The notes: generated from the letters alone by a model not told the origin. A DNA stretch of 64,000 nucleotides from Burkholderiales bacterium (GCA_035543335.1 DASZZH010000028.1:142392-206391); one strand, 5' to 3'. Shown: positions 38,952 through 51,629, counted from the stretch's first letter. Numbers and translations are program-made.

Positions 38952-39689
38952 ATGATCGCTGTCGAAAATATTTGTAAAAGTTATGGCCGGCAAATTGCCC
39001 TTGCCCCGACCAGCCTGGCGTTTCATGCCGGCACAACTGCACTGATTGGCGAAAGCGGCTGCGGCAAATCCACGCTGCTGCGGCTCATGCTGGGACTGAT
39101 TCGGCCCGACAGCGGCCGGGTTGTTTTCAATACCGAGCCTTTGACTGCCGACAACGTAGAGCGCGTGCGCCATGCCATCGGCTACGTGATTCAGGACGGA
39201 GGCTTATTTCCTCATTTGACGGCGCGCGCCAATGTGACTTTGCTGGCGCGCTTCCTGCGGCGCACCCCATCCTGGATAGACGAGCGGGTGAATCATTTGG
39301 CGGATCTGGTCAGGCTGCAGCCCGCCGCGCTGGCGCGCCATCCGCGCGATCTCTCCGGCGGTCAGCGGCAGCGTGTGGGGTTGATGCGCGCACTGATGCT
39401 CGACCCAGAAGCGCTGCTGCTGGATGAGCCGCTGGGCGCGCTTGATCCGATCATCCGCTCCGAGCTCCAAACCGAACTCAAAAGCATATTCGCGCAACTC
39501 GGAAAGACGGTGATTTTTGTCACTCACGACATGAACGAAGCGGCTTATTTGGCCTCCGACATCGTGCTCCTGCGCGAAGGAAGGGTGGTGCAGCGTGGCG
39601 TCCTCTATGATTTGCTGCATCGCCCCGCCGAGCCGTATGTAAGGGAATTCATCCGCGCGCAACGCTCGTTGATAACAGAAACGGCTTGA
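38952..39689 (+). CDS. ABC transporter ATPase, glycine betaine/choline/osmolyte type
   Basis: The 245-residue ATPase has Walker A GESGCGKSTLLRLMLG, signature LSGGQRQRVGLMRAL and Walker B ALLLDEPLGALD. It resembles the ATPases of OpuC/Osm and EgtV-type systems but lacks the C-terminal CBS domains of many osmosensing members. Its stop overlaps the start of the fused binding-protein/permease gene (TGATG). It is divergent from the dienelactone hydrolase gene across 129 bases. Confidence 0.92.
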   Translation: MIAVENICKSYGRQIALAPTSLAFHAGTTALIGESGCGKSTLLRLMLGLIRPDSGRVVFNTEPLTADNVERVRHAIGYVIQDGGLFPHLTARANVTLLARFLRRTPSWIDERVNHLADLVRLQPAALARHPRDLSGGQRQRVGLMRALMLDPEALLLDEPLGALDPIIRSELQTELKSIFAQLGKTVIFVTHDMNEAAYLASDIVLLREGRVVQRGVLYDLLHRPAEPYVREFIRAQRSLITETA

Positions 39690-41197
39690 TGAAGACCAAG
39701 GCATTATTCCTTTCACTGCTATTGCTTGCACCCGCAGCTTTTGCCGAAACCACGCTCAACATCGGCTCCAAGCGCTTCACCGAATCGTACCTGCTCGGCG
39801 AAATTCTTGCCCGGACCGCGGCAAATGCCAATGAAGCGGAGGTGGCGCACAAACAGGGCTTGGGCAATACCGGAATATTGTTTGCGGCGTTGCGAAGCGG
39901 GAACATCGACGTTTATCCGGAATATTCCGGAACCATCTGGTTTGAGCTGCTGAAAAAGGACGCTGCGGGCGATTTCGCGGCGTTGAACCGCAAGCTTGCG
40001 CCTCTGGGATTGGCGGCGGCAGTGCCGCTGGGCTTCAACAACACCTACGCGCTTGCCATGCTGGATGCACGCGCCGGGCAGCTTGGCATCTCCAGCGTCG
40101 GCGATCTTGCCCGCAAGCCGGAACTGAAATTGGGATTGTCTCAGGAGTTCTTGAACCGCCAAGACGGCTGGCCGCCGCTGAAAAAAGCGTATGCACTGCC
40201 ATTTGACCCTATCGGCCTCGACCACGGCTTGGCGTATGAGGCGCTGGTCAAAGGCAAAATCGATGTCATTGACATTTATTCCACAGACGCCAAAATCGCC
40301 AAATACGGCCTGCGCGTGCTGAAAGACGACCAGCATTTTTTCCCTGCTTATGACGCGTTGTTGCTTTATCGCCTCGATATGCCCGGCCGTTTCCCCAAAA
40401 CTTGGGCGGCGCTGCAAAAGCTGGAAGGGCGGATTTCCGAAACGCAAATGGCGGCGATGAACGCCGAGGCGGAGCTTACAGGCAAACCGTTTGCGGCCAT
40501 CGCTGCGGATTTCCTCTCCCCCGGCGCAGGATATAAGCCGGCCGAGGGCACTTGGGGAAATTTTCTCGCCCTGCTGTTTGCCGCAGATTTCTGGCGCCTG
40601 ACCGCTGAACACCTGCTGCTGGTGTTCGTGTCACTCGGCGGGGCGATACTGCTGGGCATCCCGCTAGGGGTCTGCGCCGCTTACTCGCCCGCAGCCAGGC
40701 AGCCGATTCTTTTGGCAGTCGGAGTGATTCAAACCCTGCCGTCACTGGCGCTGCTTGCATTTTTGATCTCGGCTCTTGGCGTCATCGGCGTACTGCCGGC
40801 CCTGATCGCACTCTTTCTTTACGCGCTGCTGCCGATTGTGCGTAACACTTACGCTGGGCTCGCCGATATCGCGCCCTCGTTGCGGGAAGCGGCACAATCG
40901 CTGGGATTGCCTCTGTTTCCGCGCCTGCGTTTGATCGAGCTGCCGCTGGCTTCACGCGCGATACTTGCCGGCATCAAGACTTCGGCGGTCATCAACGTGG
41001 GAACCGCAACCATCGCGGCCTTTGTCGGCGCCGGCGGTTACGGCGAGCGCATTGTGCGGGGGCTGGCATTGAACGACAACGCAACGCTGCTGGCCGGAGC
41101 GATCCCCGCGGCGGCACTGGCGCTCCTGGCGCAGGGCGGTTTTGAGTTGCTTGACCGCTGGCTGATTCCCGCCGGACTGCGGGAGAAGAGCCACTAA
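39689..41197 (+). CDS. Fused substrate-binding protein and permease of an osmolyte-type ABC transporter
   Basis: The 502-residue protein starts with a signal peptide (MKTKALFLSLLLLAPAAFA) and an OpuAC-like binding domain (about residues 20-285: TLNIGSKRFTESYLLGEILA, DVYPEYSGTIW, IDVIDIYSTDAKI), then a permease domain with five to six membrane segments and the coupling motif SLREAAQSLGLPLFPRLRLIELPLA. ATG 39689 overlaps the ATPase stop. The binding domain is N-terminal; in the well-known EgtU and OpuFB fusions it is C-terminal. The ligand could be betaine, choline, another quaternary amine or ergothioneine. Confidence 0.9.
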   Translation: MKTKALFLSLLLLAPAAFAETTLNIGSKRFTESYLLGEILARTAANANEAEVAHKQGLGNTGILFAALRSGNIDVYPEYSGTIWFELLKKDAAGDFAALNRKLAPLGLAAAVPLGFNNTYALAMLDARAGQLGISSVGDLARKPELKLGLSQEFLNRQDGWPPLKKAYALPFDPIGLDHGLAYEALVKGKIDVIDIYSTDAKIAKYGLRVLKDDQHFFPAYDALLLYRLDMPGRFPKTWAALQKLEGRISETQMAAMNAEAELTGKPFAAIAADFLSPGAGYKPAEGTWGNFLALLFAADFWRLTAEHLLLVFVSLGGAILLGIPLGVCAAYSPAARQPILLAVGVIQTLPSLALLAFLISALGVIGVLPALIALFLYALLPIVRNTYAGLADIAPSLREAAQSLGLPLFPRLRLIELPLASRAILAGIKTSAVINVGTATIAAFVGAGGYGERIVRGLALNDNATLLAGAIPAAALALLAQGGFELLDRWLIPAGLREKSH

Positions 41198-41219
41198 GTC
41201 GAAATAAAGCAGGCTTACT

Positions 41220-41440
41220 AGTTTGTTGCCGGGGGCAGCCCGGCAGCTGGTGACTTTTTCTTGCTCGGCCAGGAAAAGGTCACCAAAAAGAAGGCCGCCC
41301 CGGTTCGCCGCCCTGCGGGTTCCCTCCGCTGCTCACCAAGTTCGCGCGGCTGCGCAACTCGCACTTCGTGCTCAGACAGTGCTCGCCGACTTCCTCGCGC
41401 CTTGGCTGCGCTGCTCGGCGACTCACAAGGGGGATTAAAC
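41220..41440. repeat. Dispersed intergenic repeat with long hairpin
   Basis: The gap after the transporter begins with a stem-loop, GGTGACTTTTTCTTGC with its inverse ending GGTCACC (41249-41284), followed by AAAAAGAAGG and CGCCCTGCGGGTTCCC, and by several short GCTGCGC/CTCGGCGA stretches. I recognise this as a repeat widespread in beta- and gammaproteobacterial genomes, and the source of many spurious annotated ORFs. No gene is supported from 41198 to 41517; the hairpin may also stop transcription from the transporter operon. Confidence 0.6.
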
Positions 41441-41517
41441 CAAATTCAATACGCGTAGCCCCATGTGCCGCGCTAACTCGAAAATCTTGTTCTCCTAAAA
41501 ACGGGTTTTTTTACGGA

Positions 41518-42342
41518 TTACTTTGGTTTCACGAACTTGAGGGTCATGCGGTCGCTCTCGCCGATCGCCAGGTATTTTTCCCGGTCCTGATCGCCGAGGC
41601 GCAGCATCGGCGGCAAGGTCCACACGCCCTTGGGATGGTCCTTGGTGTCCTTGGGGTTGGCGTTGATTTCCGATTTCGCCGCCAGCTTGAAGCCTGCGCC
41701 TTTCGCCAGGCCAATCACCAGTTCTTCAGTCAAATAACCACTGCGAATCATATCCTGTAAGGGGGTGCCGGGCTTGGCGCGGTGATCGATGACGCCGAGG
41801 ATGCCGCCGGGTTTCAATACATCGTAAAACGCCTTGAAGGTGGCTTCGGCGTTGCCGTCTTTCGCCCAGTTATGCACGTTGCGGAAAGTTAGCACCATGT
41901 CGGCTTTGCCGTGTGGCCCGATGTTGACGTATTCCGGCGCCTGCAATTGGGTGCGGATGATGCGGTTGTAGATTTCGGGATGCTGCGAAAGTTTTTTCAA
42001 ATAATCCCGCTCGATTTCGACGCGGAACTCCGGTGTGTTTTTGGCGTTCACGGCAAAGCTCGCGGCATAAAGCCTGCCTTTGTCGCGCAAAACCGGCGCC
42101 AGGATTTCGGTGTACCAGCCGCCGCCCGGCCAGATTTCCACCACTATCATGTTGGGCTTCAATCCGAAAAACAGCAGGGTTTCCTTGGGGTGGCGGTAAA
42201 TGTCGCGCGCTTTATTTTTTGGATCGCGGTGGGCCCCGTCGATGACTTGATCAAGGAGTGCCTCGGTCTGGTTTGCCGCAAATGCGGGAAATGCAAGGAA
42301 GGCAAGCAGAATCGAAAACAATAATAGCGATTTAAGCCGCAT
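41518..42342 (-). CDS. Exported class I SAM-dependent methyltransferase
   Basis: The 274-residue protein starts with a clear Sec signal (MRLKSLLLFSILLAFLAFPAFAANQ) and then a methyltransferase fold: MIVVEIWPGGGWYTEILAPVL (motif I with ExxPGGG) and KADMVLTFRNVHNW, then LKPGGILGVIDHRAKPG. It belongs to a group of predicted exported methyltransferases (COG4798-like). A signal peptide on a SAM-using enzyme is puzzling, since SAM is cytosolic. ATG 42342 is chosen because it precedes the signal; the frame extends further without support. Confidence 0.82.
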   Translation of the reverse strand: MRLKSLLLFSILLAFLAFPAFAANQTEALLDQVIDGAHRDPKNKARDIYRHPKETLLFFGLKPNMIVVEIWPGGGWYTEILAPVLRDKGRLYAASFAVNAKNTPEFRVEIERDYLKKLSQHPEIYNRIIRTQLQAPEYVNIGPHGKADMVLTFRNVHNWAKDGNAEATFKAFYDVLKPGGILGVIDHRAKPGTPLQDMIRSGYLTEELVIGLAKGAGFKLAAKSEINANPKDTKDHPKGVWTLPPMLRLGDQDREKYLAIGESDRMTLKFVKPK

Positions 42343-42419
42343 AATGAGTTCCGTTTTGAAAACCGTTAATGTGTCGAGCATACCTGATTAAGACCGGCTT
42401 TCCCGCGAATAGTGCAAAA

Positions 42420-42989
42420 CTAGGCCCCGAACTCAAGCGGCCGCATCAAGGTAAAAAGGCCCAAAGCGATGAAAAGCGTAGCGGCCGCATAACGCACGAG
42501 CCGCATGGGAATATATTTTGCCAGCTTTTCACCGATAAAAACCGCCGGCACGTCGGCGAGCAGCATGCCCAGCGTGGTGCCGAGCACGACTTCGGCAAGG
42601 GCGTCGAAGCGCGCCGCCAGCGCAACCGTGGCAAGCTGGGTTTTATCGCCCATCTCGGCGAAAAAGAAAGCGATGAAGGTGGTGACAAATACCCCCGCCC
42701 GGTGGATGCGCGGATCTTTTTCCAGCGAATCAGGATGCAGCGTCCATAAGCCGAAAGCGATGAATGCTGCGGCGACCATCCAGTTGAGCGTTTGATGCGG
42801 AATAACGTGAGCCAGCCAAACGCCGACCGAGCCGGCGAGCGTGTGATTGAACAGCGTCGCGGCCAGTATCCCGGCGATGATGGGGTAAGGACGGCGCAGT
42901 CTTGCTGCCAGCACGAAAGACAGGAGTTGAGTCTTGTCGCCGATTTCGGCTGCCGCAACCAACGCGGTCGAGGTGAGAAAAGCCTGCAC
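42420..42989 (-). CDS. TMEM165/GDT1 (UPF0016) family cation transporter
   Basis: The 189-residue membrane protein carries the two family motifs ExGDKTQ: VAAAEIGDKTQLLSF near the N-terminus and FFAEMGDKTQLATVAL in the second half, with six membrane segments. Bacterial members (MneA type) export Mn2+; Ca2+ transport is known in eukaryotic ones. The start is probably GTG 42989 (VQAFLTSTALVAAAEIGDK), 13 bases after the lpdA stop, since the longer frame is a shadow of lpdA. Manganese homeostasis is an inference. Confidence 0.88.
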   Translation of the reverse strand: MQAFLTSTALVAAAEIGDKTQLLSFVLAARLRRPYPIIAGILAATLFNHTLAGSVGVWLAHVIPHQTLNWMVAAAFIAFGLWTLHPDSLEKDPRIHRAGVFVTTFIAFFFAEMGDKTQLATVALAARFDALAEVVLGTTLGMLLADVPAVFIGEKLAKYIPMRLVRYAAATLFIALGLFTLMRPLEFGA

Positions 42990-43002
42990 GGAAAACGCCA
43001 GA

Positions 43003-44718
43003 TTACTTCTTGGGAATATACAAGTCGGTGATCGTGCCTTCCGCCATTTCGGCGGAGAAGAACACGGTCTCCGACAGCGTGGGATGCGGGTGGATGGTGA
43101 GCCCGATGTCCTGCGCGTCCGCGCCCATTTCCAATGCCAGCACGGTTTCGGCAATCAATTCACCGGCGTTTGGTCCTACCATGCCCGCGCCAAGAAGCCG
43201 CTGGGTATTCTTGTCGAAAATGAGCTTGGTCATGCCTTCGTCGCGTCCCTGTGCTAGCGCCCGCCCGCTCGCCGCCCAGGGGAAGGCGGCTTTTTCGAAC
43301 TCGACGCCCTGTTCTTTTGCCTGCGCCTCGGTCAGCCCCATCCACGCTACTTCGGGATCGGTGTAGGCGACCGAGGGGATGGTGCGCGCGTCAAACGCGC
43401 TCTTTTCCCCGGCAATCACCTCTGCGGCGACTTTGCCTTCATGCGTTGCCTTATGCGCCAGCATCGGCTCGCCGGCGATATCGCCGATGGCGAAAATGTG
43501 CGGCATGTTGGTGCGCATCTGCTGGTCCGTACCGATATAACCTCTGTCGGTGACCTGAACGCCGGCATTTTCGGCGGCGACGGCCTGGCCATTGGGGCGC
43601 CTGCCCACCGCGACCAGCACGCGGTCGAAAACTTGCGGCCGCGGCGCGTTGTCGCCCTCGAAATAAACTTTCAGCCCGTCTTTTTGCGGCTCGATTCTGG
43701 TTACTTTGGTTTTAAGGTAAATGCCTTCGTAACGCTTTTCAATGCGCTTTTGCAGGGGCTTCACCAGATCACGATCCGTGCCCGGCATCAGGCCATCCAG
43801 CAATTCCACCACGGTGATTTTCGAACCCAGCGCATCGTACACGCACGCCAATTCCAGCCCGATGATGCCGCCGCCGATGACCAAAAGTCTTTTGGGAATC
43901 TCGGCGATTTCCAGCGCGCTGGTCGAATCCATGAGGCGCGGGTCGTCGGGAAAGCCGGGAATTTTCGCCGCCTGCGAGCCGGCGGCGATGATGCAGTAAT
44001 CGAAAGACACGGTTTTCGCGCCGTCTTTGGTTTCCACGTGCAGGGTATTGGGCGAAGCGAATTGGGCGACACCCTGCAGCACCTGTATCTTGCGCTGCCT
44101 GGCGAGACCGGCAAGACCCTTGGTGAGTTTGCCGATCACGCTGTTTTTCCACGAGCGCAGCTTTTCGGTTTCGATTTTGGGTTGCCCGAAAGTCACGCCG
44201 TAATGCTGCATTTCCACGGCCTCAGACATGACTTTGGCGACATGCAGCAGCGCTTTCGAGGGTATGCAACCGACGTTGAGGCACACGCCGCCCAGATCCG
44301 GGTAGCGCTCGATCAAAATTACCTGCTTGCCGAGGTCGGCGGCGCGGAACGCCGCGGTGTAGCCGCCCGGCCCCGCACCCAGCACCACGACTTCAGCCTG
44401 AATATCTGCAGCGGGTTTGGCAGCTGTAACAGCGGGCGCGGCTTGATATGATTCGGGCGATTCGGCGGTTGCTGAAGCCGCAGTGTCCAGCGTGAGAATC
44501 AGTGAACCTTCCGACACCTTATCGCCGACTTTGACCTTGATTTCTTTTACCGTTCCCGCTTCCGGAGAAGGCACATCCATTGTTGACTTGTCGGATTCCA
44601 GCGTAATCAGCGGATCTTCCTTGGCGATACGGTCTCCGGGTTTCACCAGGACTTCGATCACCGGCACGTTTTTGAAATCGCCGATATCAGGGACTTTGAC
44701 TTCAATGAGTTTGTGCAT
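43003..44718 (-). CDS. lpdA: Dihydrolipoyl dehydrogenase with N-terminal lipoyl domain
   Basis: This 571-residue E3 has a lipoyl domain first (about 1-80, lipoylated Lys in TLESDKSTMDVPSPEAG), an Ala/Pro linker, then the flavoprotein: FAD motif VVLGAGPGGYTAAFRAADLG, redox disulfide GGVCLNVGCIPSK, NAD motif LVIGGGIIGLELA, and the C-terminal HPHPTLSE active-site His-Glu. Such lipoyl-E3 fusions belong to pyruvate dehydrogenase complexes of betaproteobacteria and Neisseria. The E1 and E2 genes are not next to it, so it stands apart from the usual aceE-aceF-lpdA operon. Confidence 0.95.
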   Translation of the reverse strand: MHKLIEVKVPDIGDFKNVPVIEVLVKPGDRIAKEDPLITLESDKSTMDVPSPEAGTVKEIKVKVGDKVSEGSLILTLDTAASATAESPESYQAAPAVTAAKPAADIQAEVVVLGAGPGGYTAAFRAADLGKQVILIERYPDLGGVCLNVGCIPSKALLHVAKVMSEAVEMQHYGVTFGQPKIETEKLRSWKNSVIGKLTKGLAGLARQRKIQVLQGVAQFASPNTLHVETKDGAKTVSFDYCIIAAGSQAAKIPGFPDDPRLMDSTSALEIAEIPKRLLVIGGGIIGLELACVYDALGSKITVVELLDGLMPGTDRDLVKPLQKRIEKRYEGIYLKTKVTRIEPQKDGLKVYFEGDNAPRPQVFDRVLVAVGRRPNGQAVAAENAGVQVTDRGYIGTDQQMRTNMPHIFAIGDIAGEPMLAHKATHEGKVAAEVIAGEKSAFDARTIPSVAYTDPEVAWMGLTEAQAKEQGVEFEKAAFPWAASGRALAQGRDEGMTKLIFDKNTQRLLGAGMVGPNAGELIAETVLALEMGADAQDIGLTIHPHPTLSETVFFSAEMAEGTITDLYIPKK

Positions 44719-44726
44719 GGGTTATT

Positions 44727-44825
44727 TATGAGTGAACAAGTGAAGAAGTGAAGCCCCCTCACCCCGACCCTCTCCCCCGGGTGCGGGGGAGAGGGTGTTC
44801 ACCCGTTCACTTATTCACTGCCTTA
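44727..44825. repeat. Inverted tandem array with inner hairpin between proA and lpdA
   Basis: Left-arm units GAGTGAACAA/GTGAAGAA/GTGAAG (44731-44753) and right-arm units TTCACCC/GTTCACT/TATTCACT (44799-44820) are inverse. Between them lies a second inverted pair, CCCTCTCCCCC and GGGGGAGAGGG. The right arm contains the stop codon of proA. Confidence 0.82.
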
Positions 44826-46080
44826 TTTGCCCGTCGCCGAGCACGATGAACTTCTGCGAAGTGAGCCCTTCCAGCCCCACTGGGCCACGTGCGTGGATTT
44901 TGTCGGTGGAAATGCCGATTTCCGCGCCCAGGCCGTATTCGAAGCCGTCGGCAAAGCGCGTCGAGGCGTTCACCATCACCGAGCTGGAATCCACTTCGCG
45001 CAGGAAACGCATGGCGCGGCCGTAATCTTCAGTCACGATGGCGTCGGTGTGCTGCGAGCCGTAGGTGGCGATGTGCTGAATAGCCTGCTCCACGTCTTTG
45101 ACCACGCGCACGCTCAAAATCGGCGCGAGGTATTCGGTGTACCAGTCTTCTTCGGTGGCGGCCTTGATTTGCGGCACCAGCGCCCGTGATTTCTCGTCGC
45201 CTCTGAGCTCCACGCCTTTGGCTAGATAAATCTTGCAAAGCTGCGGCAGCACTTGTGAAGCAATGCCTTCCGCGACCAGCAGCGTCTCCATGGTGTTGCA
45301 GGTGCCGTAGCGCTGGGTCTTGGCGTTGTCGGCGATGCGTACCGCTTTTTCGATGTCCGCCTTGTCGTCGATGTAGACATGGCAGACGCCGTCCAGGTGC
45401 TTGATCATGGGAATGCGCGATTCGCGCATCACGCGCTCAACCAGGCTCTTGCCGCCACGCGGCACGATGATGTCGACGTACTGGTTCATCGACAGCAGCT
45501 CGCCCACCGCGGCACGGTCAGTGGTCTCGATCACCTGCACCGCGGTTTCCGGCAGCCCCACGGCGCGCAGGCCTTCGCGCACCAGCGCGGCGATGGCCTG
45601 ATTGGAGTGAATCGCTTCCGAGCCGCCGCGTAGAATCGCGGCATTGCCGGCTTTCAGGCACAGCCCGGCGGCGTCGGCGGTGACGTTGGGGCGCGCTTCG
45701 TAAATAATGCCCACCACCCCCAGCGGTACGCGCATTTTCCCTACCTGAATTCCAGTAGGACGGTAATTGAGGCCGGTGATTTCGCCCACCGGATCGGGCA
45801 GCTGCACGATTTGCATCAGCCCTTCGGCCATGTTGTCCACGATTCTGGCCGAAAGCGCGAGGCGGTCGAGCAGCGCGTCATCAAACTTCTGAGCGCGCGC
45901 TTTTTCCATGTCCCTGGCATTGGCGGCGAGCAGGTTGCTGCTATCGCGGCGGATCGCCTGCGCCATCACGGTCAACGTCTTGTTCTTGGTGCGGGTGTCG
46001 GCTTTGGCCATGAGGCGGGAGGCGGCGCGCGCTTCGCGCCCCATGCCGTGCATGTAGGCTTTGATGTCAACGATATCCAT
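44815..46080 (-). CDS. proA: Gamma-glutamyl phosphate reductase
   Basis: ProA reduces glutamyl-5-phosphate with NADPH in proline synthesis. The 421-residue aldehyde-dehydrogenase-fold enzyme has [34 protein letters not shown] (catalytic Cys in GTCNTMET) and the C-terminal [22 protein letters not shown]. It starts two bases after holA ends. The stop codon lies in the edge of a repeat array, giving the end QIRQ. Confidence 0.96.
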   Translation of the reverse strand: MDIVDIKAYMHGMGREARAASRLMAKADTRTKNKTLTVMAQAIRRDSSNLLAANARDMEKARAQKFDDALLDRLALSARIVDNMAEGLMQIVQLPDPVGEITGLNYRPTGIQVGKMRVPLGVVGIIYEARPNVTADAAGLCLKAGNAAILRGGSEAIHSNQAIAALVREGLRAVGLPETAVQVIETTDRAAVGELLSMNQYVDIIVPRGGKSLVERVMRESRIPMIKHLDGVCHVYIDDKADIEKAVRIADNAKTQRYGTCNTMETLLVAEGIASQVLPQLCKIYLAKGVELRGDEKSRALVPQIKAATEEDWYTEYLAPILSVRVVKDVEQAIQHIATYGSQHTDAIVTEDYGRAMRFLREVDSSSVMVNASTRFADGFEYGLGAEIGISTDKIHARGPVGLEGLTSQKFIVLGDGQIRQ

Positions 46081-46082
46081 GA

Positions 46083-47108
46083 TCAGTGTATTTTAACCCC
46101 GGCCGGGCCGGAACAGAAACGCAAGCCCAATTGCATAAACTCGTCCCACACATTGCCGGAAGCCAGTCCCTTGATCATGCGGTCCAGCCGCGCCGCGTGC
46201 AAAAGCGCTTCTTCCAGCATTTTTTTGCGCAGGTGTTTCACCGCGTGCTGCACTCCTTCCTGGCGCGCCCCCCACACCCGCGCTTCGCGCAGCAATTGCG
46301 GCAGCGGCCTGCCTTGCTCGAGGCCCATCACGATTTTAAGCAGCGCGCGGGTTTCTTCCGCCAGCGCCCAGAGTATCAGAGGCGGCGCGGTGCCTTCACC
46401 GCGCAGACCCTCGAGAATGCGCGCGAAGCGCACGGCATCCGCGGCGAGCATCGCCTCGCCCAGCTTGAACACATCGTAGCGCGCGACTTCCAGCACCGCC
46501 ACCTTGACTTGCTCAAAGCTCAATGGCCCGGTGGGGTAGAGCAACCCCAGTTTCTGCACTTCCTGGTGCGCGGCGAGCAGATTGCCTTCGACACGGTCGG
46601 CGATGAATTGCAGCGTATCGGAATCGGCGCTCTGTGCTTGCGCAGCGAGGCGTCCTGCTATCCATTGCGGCAGCCGCCCGCGTTCCACGGCGCTGGCGTT
46701 CACCACTTCGCCATGCTGCTGCAACGCCTCAAACCATTTCGAGTTTTTTGTTTGCCCGTCGAGCTTAGGTAGCAGCACCAGCCCCATCAGGTCGGGGCCA
46801 GCGGCAGAACAGAAGCTTTCGATTGCCTGCGCGCCTTCAACTCCCGGCTTGCCTGAAGGGATGCGCAGTTCAACGAGCTTTTTGGCGGCGAAGAGCGAAA
46901 GGCTTTGGCTGCTTATGGCGAGCCGCTGCCAATCGCACCCCGGCTCGGCGGTGAAGATTTCCCGTTCGGCGAAGCCCGCCTGTTTTGCCGCGCTGCGTAT
47001 TTGGTCCGCGGCTTCAAGAGCCAACAGCGGTTCGTCGCCATGCACCGTGTAGAGGGATTTCAGACCCCGTTGTAAATGCTGTTTGAACTGTTCCGCTTCG
47101 ATGCGCAT
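46083..47108 (-). CDS. holA: DNA polymerase III delta subunit
   Basis: HolA is the clamp-loader subunit that opens the beta clamp. The 341-residue protein begins [38 protein letters not shown] and has the AAA+-like delta fold with no functional Walker motifs. Its ATG overlaps the lptE stop by one base (TGATG), and proA follows. The leuS-lptE-holA order is conserved in beta- and gammaproteobacteria. Confidence 0.95.
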   Translation of the reverse strand: MRIEAEQFKQHLQRGLKSLYTVHGDEPLLALEAADQIRSAAKQAGFAEREIFTAEPGCDWQRLAISSQSLSLFAAKKLVELRIPSGKPGVEGAQAIESFCSAAGPDLMGLVLLPKLDGQTKNSKWFEALQQHGEVVNASAVERGRLPQWIAGRLAAQAQSADSDTLQFIADRVEGNLLAAHQEVQKLGLLYPTGPLSFEQVKVAVLEVARYDVFKLGEAMLAADAVRFARILEGLRGEGTAPPLILWALAEETRALLKIVMGLEQGRPLPQLLREARVWGARQEGVQHAVKHLRKKMLEEALLHAARLDRMIKGLASGNVWDEFMQLGLRFCSGPAGVKIH

Positions 47109-47593
47109 CAGGAGGGCGCTTTGGCCGCGCTCAAGCGCCGCATGACCTGTTGCACGGCGTCGCTTTGCATGTCTTTATAAAGCAGCGCCTCTTCGGATTC
47201 CTTGGCCAGCACTTGCGAGTCGTTGAACGTGACGTCGCGCTTGAGGATGATTTCAGTCTGTGGTATCCAGTCGTGGCCTTGGTTGTCATGCACGCGGAAA
47301 GCCACGCGATAGCGCAACTCGAATTCGCGCACGGTGCCGGCGCCGCTCAAGCTCAAGATTTGTTTCTCCTGGATTTCGCTCACCAGATCGAAAATGGCTT
47401 GCGCATCCTTGGAGCTGTCGCTCAGGCGGGCGTTGGTGCCAGCCAGCACCGCGCGCTTCAGTTGCGTGGCAAAAGCGGAACCGCCGGAAGCGTTCACATA
47501 CAGACTTTCAAATGGCAGCGTGGTCTGCCCGCGCAAGTGAAAGCCGCAGGCAGCGACAAGGAAACTTGTTGCGATGGCGAGAACGAAGCGCAT
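47108..47593 (-). CDS. lptE: LPS-assembly lipoprotein LptE
   Basis: LptE plugs the LptD barrel and helps insert lipopolysaccharide in the outer membrane. The 161-residue precursor has a lipoprotein signal with lipobox VAACGFHLRG (Cys16), then the family features LPFESLYVNASGGSAFATQLKRAV and AVQQVMRRLSAAK at the C-terminus. It is followed by holA, with overlap, and preceded by leuS. Confidence 0.92.
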   Translation of the reverse strand: MRFVLAIATSFLVAACGFHLRGQTTLPFESLYVNASGGSAFATQLKRAVLAGTNARLSDSSKDAQAIFDLVSEIQEKQILSLSGAGTVREFELRYRVAFRVHDNQGHDWIPQTEIILKRDVTFNDSQVLAKESEEALLYKDMQSDAVQQVMRRLSAAKAPS

Positions 47594-47604
47594 GGCTGCT
47601 CTCT

Positions 47605-50694
<3,090 letters not shown>

Positions 50695-50756
50695 TTATGC
50701 TTTTTCGTTGTACCATTTTCGCGGGAATTCGAACAACTTAAGGGAGCGACAGCTTA

Positions 50757-51629
50757 ATGTCACGCCAGCATCCGGTTGTAGCGGTCACCGGCTCGTCGGG
50801 AGCGGGCACCAGCTCGGTCACCCTCAGCTTCGACCACATCTTCCGCCGCGAAAAAATCAATGCGGTGGTCGTGGAAGGCGACAGTTTTCACCGCTATGAC
50901 CGCGAGGGGATGAAGCGGGAAATCGCCAAGGGCGAGAAAAACGGTCAACGTCCCATCAGCCATTTCGGCCCGGAAGCGAATCTGTTCGAGGAGCTCGAAG
51001 GCCTGTTCCGTCAGTACGGCGAGACCGGCACCGGGAAAACCCGCCGCTACCTGCACAACGAAGAGGAAGCCGCGCTGTACCAGCGAAAGCCCGGCACCTT
51101 CACCCCATGGGAGCCGATTGCGGAAGACAGCGACTTGCTGTTTTACGAAGGGCTGCACGGCGGTGCGGTGACGCCGACCGCGAACGTGGCGAAATACGCC
51201 GATTTGCTGATCGGCGTGGTGCCCATCGTCAACCTGGAGTGGGTACAGAAAATCCACCGCGACATGCAGGATCGAGGTTATTCCATCGAGGCGGTGACCC
51301 AGACCATCCTGCGGCGCATGCATGATTACGTGCATTACATCGTGCCGCAGTTTTCGCGCACCCACATCAATTTCCAGCGCGTGCCGACGGTGGACACCTC
51401 CAATCCGTTCATCGCGCGCGACATCCCGACCGCGGACGAAAGCTTCGTGGTGATCCGCTTCCGCAACCCCAAGGGGATTGATTTTCCCTATCTGCTGACG
51501 ATGATCCACGACTCTTTCATGTCACGGCCCAATTGCATCGTCGTGCCCGGCGGCAAAATGGGTCTGGCGATGCAGCTGGTCCTCACGCCGCTCATTCTTG
51601 ACTTGATGGAAAAGAAAAAGCGCAGCTGA
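50757..51629 (+). CDS. prkB: Phosphoribulokinase
   Basis: The enzyme phosphorylates ribulose 5-phosphate to ribulose 1,5-bisphosphate. The 290-residue proteobacterial-type protein has P-loop VTGSSGAGTSSVT, VVEGDSFHRYDR, FYEGLHGG and QFSRTHINFQRVPTVDTSNPF. AGGGAG stands 12 bases before ATG 50757. It could be the Calvin-cycle CbbP or the PrkB paralogue found in heterotrophs such as E. coli; no RuBisCO or other cbb gene lies in the window, so autotrophy is undecided. Confidence 0.92.
   Translation: MSRQHPVVAVTGSSGAGTSSVTLSFDHIFRREKINAVVVEGDSFHRYDREGMKREIAKGEKNGQRPISHFGPEANLFEELEGLFRQYGETGTGKTRRYLHNEEEAALYQRKPGTFTPWEPIAEDSDLLFYEGLHGGAVTPTANVAKYADLLIGVVPIVNLEWVQKIHRDMQDRGYSIEAVTQTILRRMHDYVHYIVPQFSRTHINFQRVPTVDTSNPFIARDIPTADESFVVIRFRNPKGIDFPYLLTMIHDSFMSRPNCIVVPGGKMGLAMQLVLTPLILDLMEKKKRS

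Noticed and set aside
41223-41760. Short ORFs in the gap after the ABC transporter
   Set aside because: They lie in a known type of dispersed repeat or antisense to the methyltransferase; no domain or ribosome-binding site supports them.
50757-51629. Phosphoribulokinase as proof of an autotroph
   Set aside because: Heterotrophs also carry PrkB-type proteins and no RuBisCO or other cbb gene lies in the window.
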